Positions 51,871 to 62,774 of a stretch of DNA of 64,000 nt are shown here, one piece after another. Position 1 is the first letter of the stretch. Every line of letters starts with the position of its first letter. The translations under genes were made by a program, and so were the position numbers. The notes under the pieces are model-generated. The model saw only the letters and a list, made by a program, of their open reading frames with translations. It made no database searches and was not told the DNA's origin. This DNA comes from Dipteronia dyeriana (lineage: Eukaryota; Streptophyta; Magnoliopsida; Sapindales; Sapindaceae), in contig CM065299.1 in NCBI GenBank assembly GCA_032871835.1, positions 98,028,652 through 98,092,651 of the forward strand, in the 5' to 3' direction.

Positions 51871-54178
51871 AATAATTTACCAACTAGTGAACATAATCAC
51901 CAAATTATCCCATTTCATCTTTCGAAGATTGAAAGGGGATTTTTGATGATTACTTCACTTGACAGTGATGAGCCAAAGATTTTAGAATTGAGCTATCACT
52001 TATATCTACTAAGTGAATATATGAATGAAAGCAATGGAAGATGAGATGGAGTATAGAAAAGTGATCATGTCCGGGACTTGATTCACTTACAGCCTGGTCA
52101 TTAGACCGTTAAGAACGTATGGATTCCATATATATCATATGTAATGCGGAAAGTACTAATGAGAGGTATAAGGCGTGATTAATCGCAAATGAAGAAACTT
52201 ATTCTTTGGAAGTAAAGTTTTCTTTTATACGCCTCATTCTAGCACTAGTCACATATTTGAACCTGAAATTACATCAGATGGATGTAATGATTGTACTTCT
52301 CGATAGAGAACTAGAGGAAGAGATTTACATGGAGTTGCCTGTAAATTTTTCGTTTCAAAAGATCAAAAGCGCATAAGTGTGCTTGCGTGATTAATGTATG
52401 ATTTGAAACAATCCTCTAGAAAGTAGTATCTTTTATTTCATCAAGCTATAATGTCTTACAGATTATTGATGACTAAAGATAGCCATGATAAGTACACTAA
52501 ACAGGTTAAGGATAATTTTTATATTATCTATATATGTGGACTATATGTCTTAGCTAGAAATAATGAAGAGTTTGTAAAACCATAATGAAATGGTAATTCT
52601 CAAATTTCTTTGAGATTTTATATGAGCAATGTGGCTTATATATATTAGGAGTAATAGTTGATTCGAAATGAGCAATTATAGGCTCATAGATACTCCCATT
52701 GTGAAATTACAAACTCTTATCCTCAATGTGTACATTGAAACTCCATAAGATCAAGTTATTAATTACAAGTTCCCCATGTTAGTACCATACAGAGTCTCAT
52801 ATACATTGTTATATGTACAAAGTCTATCATTAGTTACGTCGTAAGATTGGTGAGTGGACACCAATATAATCCTTGATTACAACATTGAGATGCTGTCAAG
52901 AGGATTATGACATACCTTTAAAATACAACTAACTAATAAGTGTACATTGTGATATGTACAATGCCCAATAGAAATTATGCTACAAGATTGGTAAATGTAT
53001 ATCAATATAATCCTAGATTGAGAGGATTATGATATAACTTTAATAGTAAGGGAATTTACCGTTAATGCTAGCATATTTATACACATAATGTAATAGAAAT
53101 ATGTCTTCAGGTTGAGACCAGCATTCTTACACGTGCGGTCGCCTCAGTTGCTGAGATAGCAAGCTAAGATGAGGCACATATATATTAGAGAATATGTATG
53201 ATATATTCTCGCGGAGCTAGTATATATGAATATTTCGCCTTGAATTTGTCAAGATGAGGTTCACAATAAATATACTAATATATTTTAGAACTGATCATGA
53301 TAGACCCCACTATCATTGACACCTGATTCAAGCCAGTTATGAGATCTTAATGTGGCGCCAAAGATAGGCGAGCTTTTAAGAACTCAAGTTAGTCACGAGA
53401 GTTATGACTAGACTAAGATCTGTACAGTGAATAATATAAAGACATATGCATTCTTATTTATAATGAAATTCATTGTAACACGTGTTTCATACCACGCGTG
53501 CTATTTGTGACCGATGTGGAAAATGAGAAAATGAATCCCTGTTTCCTCATTGTGTAAGTTCCATTGAAGTTTTACGTTAACTTCAAACAGTGTCCTTATG
53601 ACCATTCACTTTATCTTGAAGTGACAGGATAATGTTAGCACCTTTAGCGTGTTATTTCCATGGCTATGATAATTCAGCCTACGGGGCACGTCTAGGGTAG
53701 TAGTTGTTCTGGAGACGGAGAGATAGAGATGAAATGGGAAGATTTAATGAATTTTTATCTGACTTATGTATTCACCGGTCAACCAATTGTATTTGTTACA
53801 ATTGTGAATACATGAAATGTGATAAAGTCAAGCATAGCTTTTGAGGGATCAAGTATGCTTTAGACTGATAAAAATTATAAATTAAATCTAGGATACAATA
53901 ATGAACAAAATTATCTCTTGTAAATAGAGAATTTATATTTGAGATTGTTAGCTCTTTATATATATATATTGATTGTTCATAGGTCACACGATGCATTTAC
54001 CCGTATGAACACTTTTGATAATGATGATAATACTTGTGTTTAAAATGTTTTAAAGGCTCCTGTTTATATATCACATCTAACGCCATTTAGGGGGTGGCAG
54101 ATGTTGATTAATAAGGTTGCACTTATGATGGGCTTGTGGTAACTTAACTGTGTTGGCCCCACTTGTGCGAGTGGGAGA

Positions 54179-54717
54179 TATTGGTATATTTGGGTATGGG
54201 TTGGAGACCCATTGTACACCCAAGTGGGCCAAGCCCAAGCCCATGCCTATGACATAAGCCCAATGAGCAATTTTATGCTATATACATACATCAGTGTTTG
54301 ACACATAACAACGGAGAAATAGTAAGACACACAATAACGTGAATGTGTGTGTGGCTGTGTCTAAGCATTATTGTATGTGCATGGGAAAAGCAAAGCTGTG
54401 TATATGTATGTTGTGCAGTGCAAAGAACAACACAGAATGTATGTGTGCATGCGTGCATGTGTTCAACAGAGAATACAAAAATACAGAGAATATACAAGTA
54501 ACAGATGTAGAGAAAATCTGTAGAATTTTCTCCCATCTATAATCAAAGTGTGGTTAACATGCATTGTGATCAGAGGGGACTTTCCGATGATGTGATCGTC
54601 CTCCGACCGGTGATTCAGTTCCAGGTGTTCGATCCCGCTTCCGCTGGAATTCGAATTTTCGATGGTGAACGGTAATCCGAATTCGTTTTTGATTATATCG
54701 AATAATATTAATTCACA
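54179..54717 (+). repeat. 3' LTR of the Copia-type element
   Basis: 539 bp. Its first bases are TA instead of TG, a point change in the terminal dinucleotide. Confidence 0.93.
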
Positions 54718-55135
54718 CATTCAAATCTAAGAATGATGCACTGCTATAAGTTTTCCATAATAGTGACTGTTTTTCTAAACGTTGCATGCAGCGAGTTTTA
54801 GAGCAAAGAGTTACAGCCATTCTGGACAAATTGTTAGTGAAGCCATCTCTTGTGAATTTACCTCCTATGGATGAAGGCGGACTTTTATTAGTGAGTAGAA
54901 GTTTAGAATTATTGGGGTTGCGTTACTTACATAAATTCAAATTTAATATGAATTGGATCTTAGAATGCTAGTTGTGGCATATGAGAAGGCACAAGAACTT
55001 GCTGTGGGATGTGGTGACTTGGATATTGAGGGTAATGAATAATCTATTACAATGCTAATTCCCTCTTGAATATTTCTTTAATTTCTTCCAAACAGCTAAA
55101 TAAGTGAAACATTTGTTTTGCATTGGATATAACTG
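54718..55135 (+). pseudogene. SEC10 fragment, middle part (rest of intron 10, exon 11, exon 12 remnant, intron 12)
   Basis: It resumes exactly at CATTCAAATCTAAG. The exon 11 copy (54792..54890) is complete. The end of intron 11, including its acceptor and the first bases of exon 12, is deleted between two ATCTT motifs. Exon 12 has lost a further 15 bases beside a GCT repeat. The copy of intron 12 ends at GGATATAACTG (55135). Confidence 0.92.
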
Positions 55136-55432
55136 GTTGTTTTCTCTTTTTCTGCCCTCCCTGTTGCAGTCTCTTTCTATTTCCTTCTGTTTCTCCAATT
55201 CTTGATAAGCTTGAGGGAATGAGAATCAATCATGGTTAACTTAAAATGGTTTGGTGGCTAGTTAAGTAAAATAGTTTGGATATTTACACATATATGGGTT
55301 AAGATTAACAGCTCTTCTTATTTAACACAAATTATGATACCAGTTTTGAACTATTACCCACATATGGGTTGTTAGCTAAATCATTTTTGTTTCATCTTAT
55401 AAATTAATTTTGCAATTTGCAATGCAGTTTAA
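55136..55432 (+). pseudogene. SEC10 fragment, permuted part (intron 8, joined after intron 12)
   Basis: At 55136 the match jumps back to an earlier point in SEC10: 55136..55432 equals intron 8 and the first bases of exon 9. Its last about 80 bases (from ATTACCCACATATGGG) repeat what is already present at 45962..46040. The order is therefore end of intron 8 to intron 12, then intron 8 again. Confidence 0.9.
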
Positions 55433-55458
55433 TTTTGACATTCTGTTTAATATTATTA
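55431..55458. repeat. Direct repeat at the right edge of the SEC10 duplicate
   Basis: Identical 28 bases to 45938..45965. Confidence 0.85.
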
Positions 55459-55657
55459 TAACTATAAATAAATTGATTAAATAATTAACCAATATAATTT
55501 TTGTATTGTAATTTTTAAATTAAACAAAAGTAACATATCAAAAATTAATTCAAAAAAAACATATCAAAAAATAAATTAATCAAAACTAAACTCTTAAATT
55601 TAAAATAAATAATTATAATATTTTTTTTTATAGACGAAGATAAGGACTTTCAAAACA

Positions 55658-58600
55658 ATGGCAAACAACATATCTGATAACACTCCCGCTAGACTTTCTG
55701 CTGCTATTTATATTCGTCAAACTCAAACAAACAAAATACATAACCTTGTTGAATACACCCATATCTCAGAATCCGCACAGATCACTGAAACCGCTCTTCC
55801 CTTGTTGAACCCTTATATTGTGTTTAAACGTAGCAGATCACTCTCCGGAAGAGTCACTGCCCTAGTTCAACACCGTTCTCCTCCGATAAAGGAATATATC
55901 CAATCTACTGCTTTGGATAATTGCATGATCCCAGCCTCCACAACCGAGCAATATGTTGACCTAGAAATTGGTCAACCTCTAATCGATAAATGGATCAAAG
56001 AAGGTTACTCTCATCTGCACATCGGAGCCATAAGGATAATCCTTACCCTACATGGTAGGAAATGATTACCAGTCAAGGCGAGGATTGCCCTCCTCAACAC
56101 CATCTACAAACAATACGAACATGCAATCATCGGAACGTGCCTATCAACTCTTCATGCAGGAAGCATTTCGCTTACCTACTATCCTAATTTCAACATCCCA
56201 CTCAGGGACTTGAACCTTCACAACTATCTCAAAATTCAACTTCAAATAGTAGGAGCTCCTATGATGCCAAATTACTATATGACAACACTGCACCACCAGA
56301 TTGCTTACAGGCTTCAAGATCATGCTCTTGATCTTCCCATCCCTGGACATACTGGAGATACCATCTTCATAAAAGCTGAAAGAGAAGATGAAGTCCCCAC
56401 TATCATCCAGATTCCTAAGCAACTGCCCAGGGAAAAGCTCACAGAAATCATGCCTCTTAAGTGGATCACTAACTATGAGAAGACCTTTCAAAACATCGTT
56501 CCTGTTGTCGCCACAGACACCAAGTTCACCAAGTTAGTGGATGGATCCATCCAGACTACTTATAAGCAAATTTGCACTTCTACGACACAAGTAACCAGCA
56601 CCCCTGCCACAAAAACATCACCTAGTGTTCCTCCTGTGTTCCAGGTCCTCGTGATCATGCCTGTCACAACTGAAAAGGAAATTGCAATCCACTGCTTCGA
56701 ACCCGATGGAACTCCTGTTTATACAGACAAGATCAACGGTCATTTCATATGGGACGTTGACCCAGAAATGTACGACTCTGACTGTGAATGCAGAGCTTGT
56801 TACAAACCTGTGAGATCACCTTGTAAACCCATTCGCTCTCACAGAGACCCTAAGGATCCTCAGAGTCCTTGGATTGGTTTACAACAAATAAAAAGCAAGT
56901 CTCTCTCTATCTATGATAAAGCCCTCTAAATCTTAAAAGATGAAGGATTACTTCTGGATGAGTCAACAGAGCAAATACTGCCTCCTACTCCGGCTATCAT
57001 TCCTTGCTTCATGGCCTCCAGCTATGATAAGGACTTCCTACCTTTGGAGTCCTCCTTAAACCCAGAAAGGAATTTATCCTTCAGGTCATTCATCTAGTCT
57101 ACTGAGGTCTTACCTGATGGATCACTCAAGCAACCCTCTCAGGCTGAACAAGTCCTCAATTGGCACACTCGTAATGCCACTGTCCAGAATAGAGTTCTTC
57201 ACTCTATCGACCAAAAGATTGACCAAGTTTCATATCATGTTTCCCAACATGACCACCAACTCCAACATCTCGATTCAACTCTGCGCAACATGTATACAGA
57301 TTTACAGTCGAGGGTTTCCCGATTAGATGTTGATCTTCACCAGTACATCAACCAAGGATATTTTGGCCCTGAATTTGACAGCAAGGAAAGAGAAATCAGA
57401 CAAATCAAGGACCAGTTAGACCAGATAACTCGAGACCACTTCACTAGCACACCTTATATCCCAAGACCACATCCCTACTCTACATCCTTGATTTTCCCTA
57501 CCCAGTCGCCACCACCTCTTTCCAGGCCCCCTGACCATAGCCAGTTTTTCAAATCAACTAGAGATCTTTTCAAAAAATATCCACCTCTATCCACTCATCT
57601 GGAACAGCCATCCTCTAGCAGGACGAAAGGAACATCTTCTCGAAAAAAGAAAGCACCAGGCACTCACAAGCATTCGCCACTAGATCACCGAAAACATGTC
57701 TTTTATGCAGTTTCTCACCAGTTTTCCTCTTCAGGAACCTCTTACAATCCTACAGAACCCACTGAATCCTCTTATGATTCCCCCTCTTCGTGGGAAACGT
57801 ATTCCCCAGATTCCTCAGATCAGGCTAATTACTCAGACCCAGATGCATTACCAGATCCCAGCTAGATATACTTGGCTACCAGAGCTGACCCTCAACCATC
57901 CATTCAGACAGTTGACACATCTGAATCTTCAAATGAAACCTCTGAGGAACCAGCTCTTATGGTCGATGAACCGTCTGACCAAAGGCCCAGGAACCAGGCA
58001 CCTCCTCAGAAACCTACAAATGGCCCCTGGTTTAATTTTGATGACCTAGCTCCCCGACAATGGAGAAAAAGGATGTCATAAATGAGCGTCTGGCTCGACC
58101 TGCAGACAGCAAAACGAGATAACAACACAGAGTCCATCTTAAGAGAATTTGTCTCCAGGTTCACTGGATCTCTCAGAGATTGGTACCAAGCCCTTGGAGA
58201 ATACAGGCAACTTCAATTGGTTCGATGTGGATCTGTCTCTCTATCAATGGGAATAGTCTTTCGAGAATTCCTCGGAGATGCCTCCCAAATCTACAAACAG
58301 ACCAGACAAGAGTTCTTCGAAATGCGAGTCTGCTCATTAGACAAAAGAGACATAGATTACCAATACAGGCGCATGTCTTTCAGATACCATGCACTCGGCA
58401 GAATCAACGATGAAACCTTGAGGCAGGTGTACCTGAACTCTCTTCCTACAGAGCTTCAGGGAGAACTTTAAAGATTGATTGAATTCTCAGGCAAAAGCCT
58501 ACGAGACATTACTCTAGGAGAAATCCACATGTATACCCACACTGCATTAGACAAACTCTGTGCTACCCAAAGAATTTTTACAAAGATGATCAGAGAAGGT

Positions 58601-61009
58601 AGAAAATATGATAGGCACTGCGAATTTCCTCCCACCTATCATCTCAAATGCAACTTCACTGAACACTGCAACTGCAGAGCAAATAGGTGCTACAGAAGAC
58701 GACCTACCAGAAACCAACCCCGAAAGGAAAAGAATTCCTCAACCCCCAGGAGGAATAAGAAATACAAATATTACAAGAAGAAAACCAGGAGATCATGGAA
58801 CAAGACCAACAAGTGTTTTGCCTGCGGACAAGAGGGTCACTATGCCAAGCAATGTCCTAATAAAAGAGCAAACTCTGCTAAGCTCATTCAACAGCTTAGA
58901 CATGTCGCTGATGATATCCCCTCAGATGCAGATATTGAGTCTTTCTTCTCATAACAAAAAAATGTTAACCAGTTGACCTCTTTTATGGTCCAAGATTTAG
59001 ACGACTCCATTACTTCCTCAGAACATACAGGATATACAGATCCTGATTCCCCCTCAGAAGTTTACCAGACCACCACTAATGGTAGTACTGGCCCACAAGT
59101 CAAGATTCAGATTCTAACAACAAAATACTCCAAGCCAGTCCCTGTCATTGCCTATTTCGATACTGTAGCACATTCCTCAATGATGAATCCCAACGTCCTT
59201 CCTTCAGATGCCTGGAAAGAAGAAAAAAATGAGTTTCTTACAGCTGATGGACAAATCTTCAATACTTACCTGATATCCAAGCACAAAGTTGGCATACAGT
59301 TTTTCCCTTCGTTCACCCTGTGGGCCCATGTCATTGGAACCCCCCTTCCAGACAAGGATATCCTTATTGGATGGGACATCTATAGCCAATCCAGAACCAT
59401 TAGGATCCTCCCTAATGGGATCCGATACAAGAGGGAATTCAAACCTTTCATCGACATCCCTAAGATTTTCCCCCTTTCCATTATCAATCCAGATTTCTAG
59501 CAAATTCAAGAGAAGCTCATACAGTTCTGCACCAACAGCCATGCAGACTTCAAACATCCTCACCCACTGTGGAAAAACCCTGAGTTTTTCATTAGACTCC
59601 CTTTCAAACTCAATGAAGATGTTAACCCAACGAAAGCTACTCACTCATGAATTTCCCCCTCGGACCTATCCCTAACCACTGACGAATGTAAAGATCTCCT
59701 CAGACAAGGCCTGATAGAGGCCACCTCCTCTTAATGGGCCTGCCAAGCCTTCTACGTAGAACAGAGGTCTGAACAACTCAGAGGAAATAAAAGGCTCGTA
59801 ATTGATTACAAGCCTCTCAATATCTTCCTCCTCGATGACAAGTTCCCAGTTCCCAGAGCCAATACGTTGTTCTCCCAACTTTCTAGACCCAATGTTTTCT
59901 CCAAGTTTGACTTGAAAGGAGCCTTCTGGCAAATTGGTATCCATCCTGATGACAGACCCAAGACGGCTTTCTGCCTCCCGAATGCACAGTACCAATGGAC
60001 AGTCCTACTTTTTGGTATAAAAACAGTCCCTTCACTTTTCCAGAAGGCCATCACTAGGATTTTCCATTCTATTCTCCATACTGTCCTGCTATACATCGAT
60101 AACATCCTACTATTTTCGCCCGACAAGAATTCACATGATAAACTCCTACAACAATTTCACCAGATCATTGACAAACATAGAATCATGCTATCTAATAAGA
60201 AGAGCTCAATTGGTGTTACTGAAATTGAGTTCCTTGACATGAAGATCAAAGATGGGTCCTATGTTCCCGGGCCTCACTTGGCAAGACAGCTTCTTATTTT
60301 TTCAGATTCGAACCTCTCACAAAAACAGGTCCAACAGTTCCTTGGCATTGTCAATTATATCAGAGACTTTATCCCACAAGCAAGCCATTACACTACAAGT
60401 TTGTCCAAACTTCTCAAGAAGGATCCCCCTCAGTGGGATACCTCCCACTCCGAGGCAGTGGCTCAGCTAAAGAATGTCTCTCGAAAACTTCTCCCTCTGC
60501 ATATCCCTTCTTCGGGACAACTCATCCTGTAGACTGATACCAGTGACCACTTCTGGAGAGCCATCCTCTTTGAAGAATACAATGGAAAACGCCACTACTG
60601 TGGCCATGCCAGTGGACAGTTCAAAGACGTCCAGAAACACTATCACACCGTTTATAAAGAGATCATTGTTGTAAGAAATGGAATCTCCAAGTTTGATTTC
60701 CATCTAAGGACCAAGAACTTCATCATCGAAATGGATAACTCATCCTTTCCGAAGGTTCTTGAATTCCACAACTAGCTTCCTCCAAATCCTTAGCTCCTGA
60801 GACTCAAGAATTGGTTCTCCAGATATGACTTTTCCTTCAAACACATAAAGGGGCACCACAACATCATCTCAGATATGCTTTCAAGGCCTCACTCCACCAC
60901 CTTGATTTCCCGTGTTGGTCCCATCCCCTTGATTTACATGATATCCTCACAGGCCTCATCCTCCATAGCTCTGTCTGTTGTTCCACCACCTCCTACTTTC
61001 CAGCCATAA
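55658..61009 (+). pseudogene. Caulimovirid polyprotein frame with 13 nonsense codons and no frameshift
   Basis: From ATG 55658 to TAA 61007-61009 one frame of 1783 codons can be followed. It is interrupted by stops at 56063, 56927, 57095, 57863, 58079, 58469, 58952, 59498, 59648, 59732, 60530, 60773 and 60791. Regions: movement protein of the 30K type (about 55660-56530), coiled segment (about 57100-57450), Ser/Pro-rich linker (57450-58080), capsid-like (58082-58600), CCHC knuckle CFACGQEGHYAKQC (58814-58855), protease (about 59090-59430), reverse transcriptase (about 59660-60310) and RNase H (about 60530-60890). The protease site reads DTVAHS and the reverse transcriptase YIDN, so both catalytic motifs are also altered. 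Confidence 0.9.
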
Positions 61010-61012
61010 TTT

Positions 61013-61890
61013 ATGGCTACCCTACCACCGGGCCATATTCCCTCTGTTCAACAGGTCCATGACTTCGTAAAATTATACCTCCCAAGGTATCTCACCCAGA
61101 TCAACGATCAAGGTTGCCATCACCAGTTAGCCAACCCTAGCTAACCTTTCCCAGACCCTTTTTATATCTCCCCCATTTTACTATTATTCTGACCAGGTAT
61201 TATGGTTCCTATGGTGCCTATCTGTTCTCCTCCATCATGCCATAGTTTTTCCCCTTCAAGCATTATATGGCTTCGTTAAGAGCCCAACCTCTCCTAACCT
61301 CCAGACTTTCCTATAGTGGTTCAATCCTCTATCTGTCTGGCATACCGAACTTACCAAACTAATGGGCCAGTACCACCTTTGGAAAATGGACCCAAAACCG
61401 GCCTCCAAAGTATGCTACATTTGGGTTTTTAGCAGGCCCTACAGTTACAACCCACACACACGCCTCCTTTGGACCTCCAATGTAAGCTACGAGTGGGATA
61501 CTTCGTATGACTATGAGCCACTGTATCGGACCAGTATCCAGACCCCTCTCCTCAATTTCCTTTGTGAAATCAACAATGACAAAACAGACTTTCTTTTTAT
61601 CCTCCCAGATGTCCCTCGGGACCCAGCAAAGAGCTGGCATCCCTTCTAGAATTCCTACCTTCTGGATTCTCAAGACCAAACTGACACGTGGCCCTGTTCC
61701 ATTTGTGGGGCCATTGACTCTGACGACGAATACCACTCCACCGTAATCTCAGCAGCCCGTAGTTTTCTCTTCTTCCTTATCTGTTTAATTATTAGTGCGT
61801 TTGCCAGCTGCCAGGTCAGCTTTGTTGACTTTTGTAAAATAATTATTGTAATATGTCGACCTCTATCTCTGGCCTTATCCTTTGTAAGAT
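61013..61890 (+). pseudogene. Second caulimovirid frame, broken
   Basis: It starts MATLPPGHIPSVQQVHDF just after the polyprotein stop. It hits stops within about 45 codons, resumes in another frame at 61362 (95 codons) and reads past a further stop into a WPCSICGAIDSDDEY segment. Position and size match the extra frame of Florendovirus-like genomes; function unknown. Confidence 0.6.
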
Positions 61891-61925
61891 AGGCTTGCCT
61901 CTTGTTCTCTGAAGTCTTCCTTCCC

Positions 61926-61978
61926 CTATATAAGGAAGCTCTTGCCCCTCTATAAGATCATTAGAAAATCAGAATAAA
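61926..61978 (+). promoter_or_regulatory. Viral transcript promoter core and poly-A signal
   Basis: CTATATAAGG at 61926-61935 is a strong TATA box and AATAAA lies at 61973-61978. A TATA box closely followed by a poly-A signal near the leader is the arrangement of terminally redundant pararetroviral RNA. Downstream, TATCAGAAC (about 62110) weakly resembles a tRNA-Met primer site. Confidence 0.6.
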
Positions 61979-62340
61979 GCTTGAGTGTTTATTTTCATAT
62001 GGCTTTCTAAAGTTTCTCTCGTCCTAATCTTCAGACGGTTCTATGTCTGGAACTATGATTCTTCAAGATCACAGTATGCTCTATGCTTGCCTAGTATGAG
62101 GACCCTGCATATCAGAACAGATTTTGTTTTCTGGTCTAGTATATCGGCTGGACACCCTTGACACATCCTGAACCAGAATATTGCTGGCTAGGATGAACTC
62201 AGGTTTAACAATGCCACGTACTGACTAGTTTATGGCTTAAGATCTTCATCCATCTCTGTTTGTAAGTTCACTGTTAAGGCCGTTGAGGAAAGGCCGTCTG
62301 TGTAAAAAACGATCTATGAGATGGTCATGGAGCTCTCTGC

Positions 62341-62774
62341 CGCCTACATTTATAATATTATGTATAATGTATTATAATATATAATATTATAATATATTAT
62401 AATTATTATTGCATGAATGCTTTTAGTTATAGTTGGAAATAAATTATTCTGGAATATATACATATAAGAGGGGCACTTTGGTCATTTAAAAATCTTGTCC
62501 CGTCTTGTCCTAACTATATCAAACGCAGTACAATTAATAGTTTTAAAAAATAAATTTTTTATATAAAAAAATGTGAAAACCAAAATGAAAAATAAAAACA
62601 AAAAACAAGTATTTTGTGTTTTTCAAATCTTTCATTTTTAACACTAGTTTTGTTTTTCATTTTTTTTCTGTTCTTCGAAAATAAAATGAAAAACGGTTAA
62701 CGAAAGAGTTTTCGAAATTGTTTTAAAAAAACGAAAACGGATTGAAAAACACTTGCAGGACGGGTATAAATTAG
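62341..62774. other. AT-rich flank of the viral copy
   Basis: No gene. Its right edge, AAAACACTTGCAGGACGGG (ending at 62764), is the approximate inverse of CCCATCCTGTAAACGTTTTT at 45748, and may be the far end of an element that encloses both the SEC10 duplicate and the virus. Confidence 0.4.

Larger units (their letters stand above)
47137..54178 (+). pseudogene. Decayed Copia gag-pol interior
   Basis: Traces in several frames include a zinc-knuckle-like RCDKLGHFDS (about 50275-50310), an integrase-end trace (about 51215-51285), a reverse-transcriptase start (about 52040-52190, CNAESTNERYKA) and the block HQMDV...LEEEIYMELP (about 52275-52345). The order gag, integrase, reverse transcriptase is Copia-type. 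Stops and frameshifts are dense. 47880-48540 is a leader rich in GTTTCCGG-like motifs. Confidence 0.8.
46598..54717 (+). mobile_element. 8.1-kb Copia-type LTR retrotransposon, defective
   Basis: It has two 539-bp LTRs (46598..47136 and 54179..54717) and the target duplication CATTC on both sides (46593-46597 and 54718-54722). A tRNA-Met primer site TTGGTATCAGAGCATG follows the 5' LTR, and a purine tract GTGGGAGA precedes the 3' LTR. The parent SEC10 intron 10 reads TTACATTCAAATCTA at the same point, so the join is exact. The inside holds Copia relics but no frame over about 115 codons. Confidence 0.93.
55630..62340 (+). mobile_element. Endogenous caulimovirid (pararetrovirus) copy, nearly full length, inactive
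   Basis: Domains run in the order movement protein, coiled and capsid-like part, CCHC zinc knuckle, aspartic protease, reverse transcriptase, RNase H. A second, broken frame follows, then a TATA box, a poly-A signal and a leader-like end. This is the Caulimoviridae order. The long fused first frame plus a separate second frame fits Florendovirus best, but that genus call is from memory. There are no LTRs and no integrase. Both ends sit in AT-rich sequence; boundaries are approximate. The copy carries 13 premature stops and cannot make its polyprotein. Confidence 0.88.

Noticed and set aside
59204..59644. 146-codon frame antisense to the viral protease region
   Set aside because: By-product of the sense viral frame, where domain motifs are clear.
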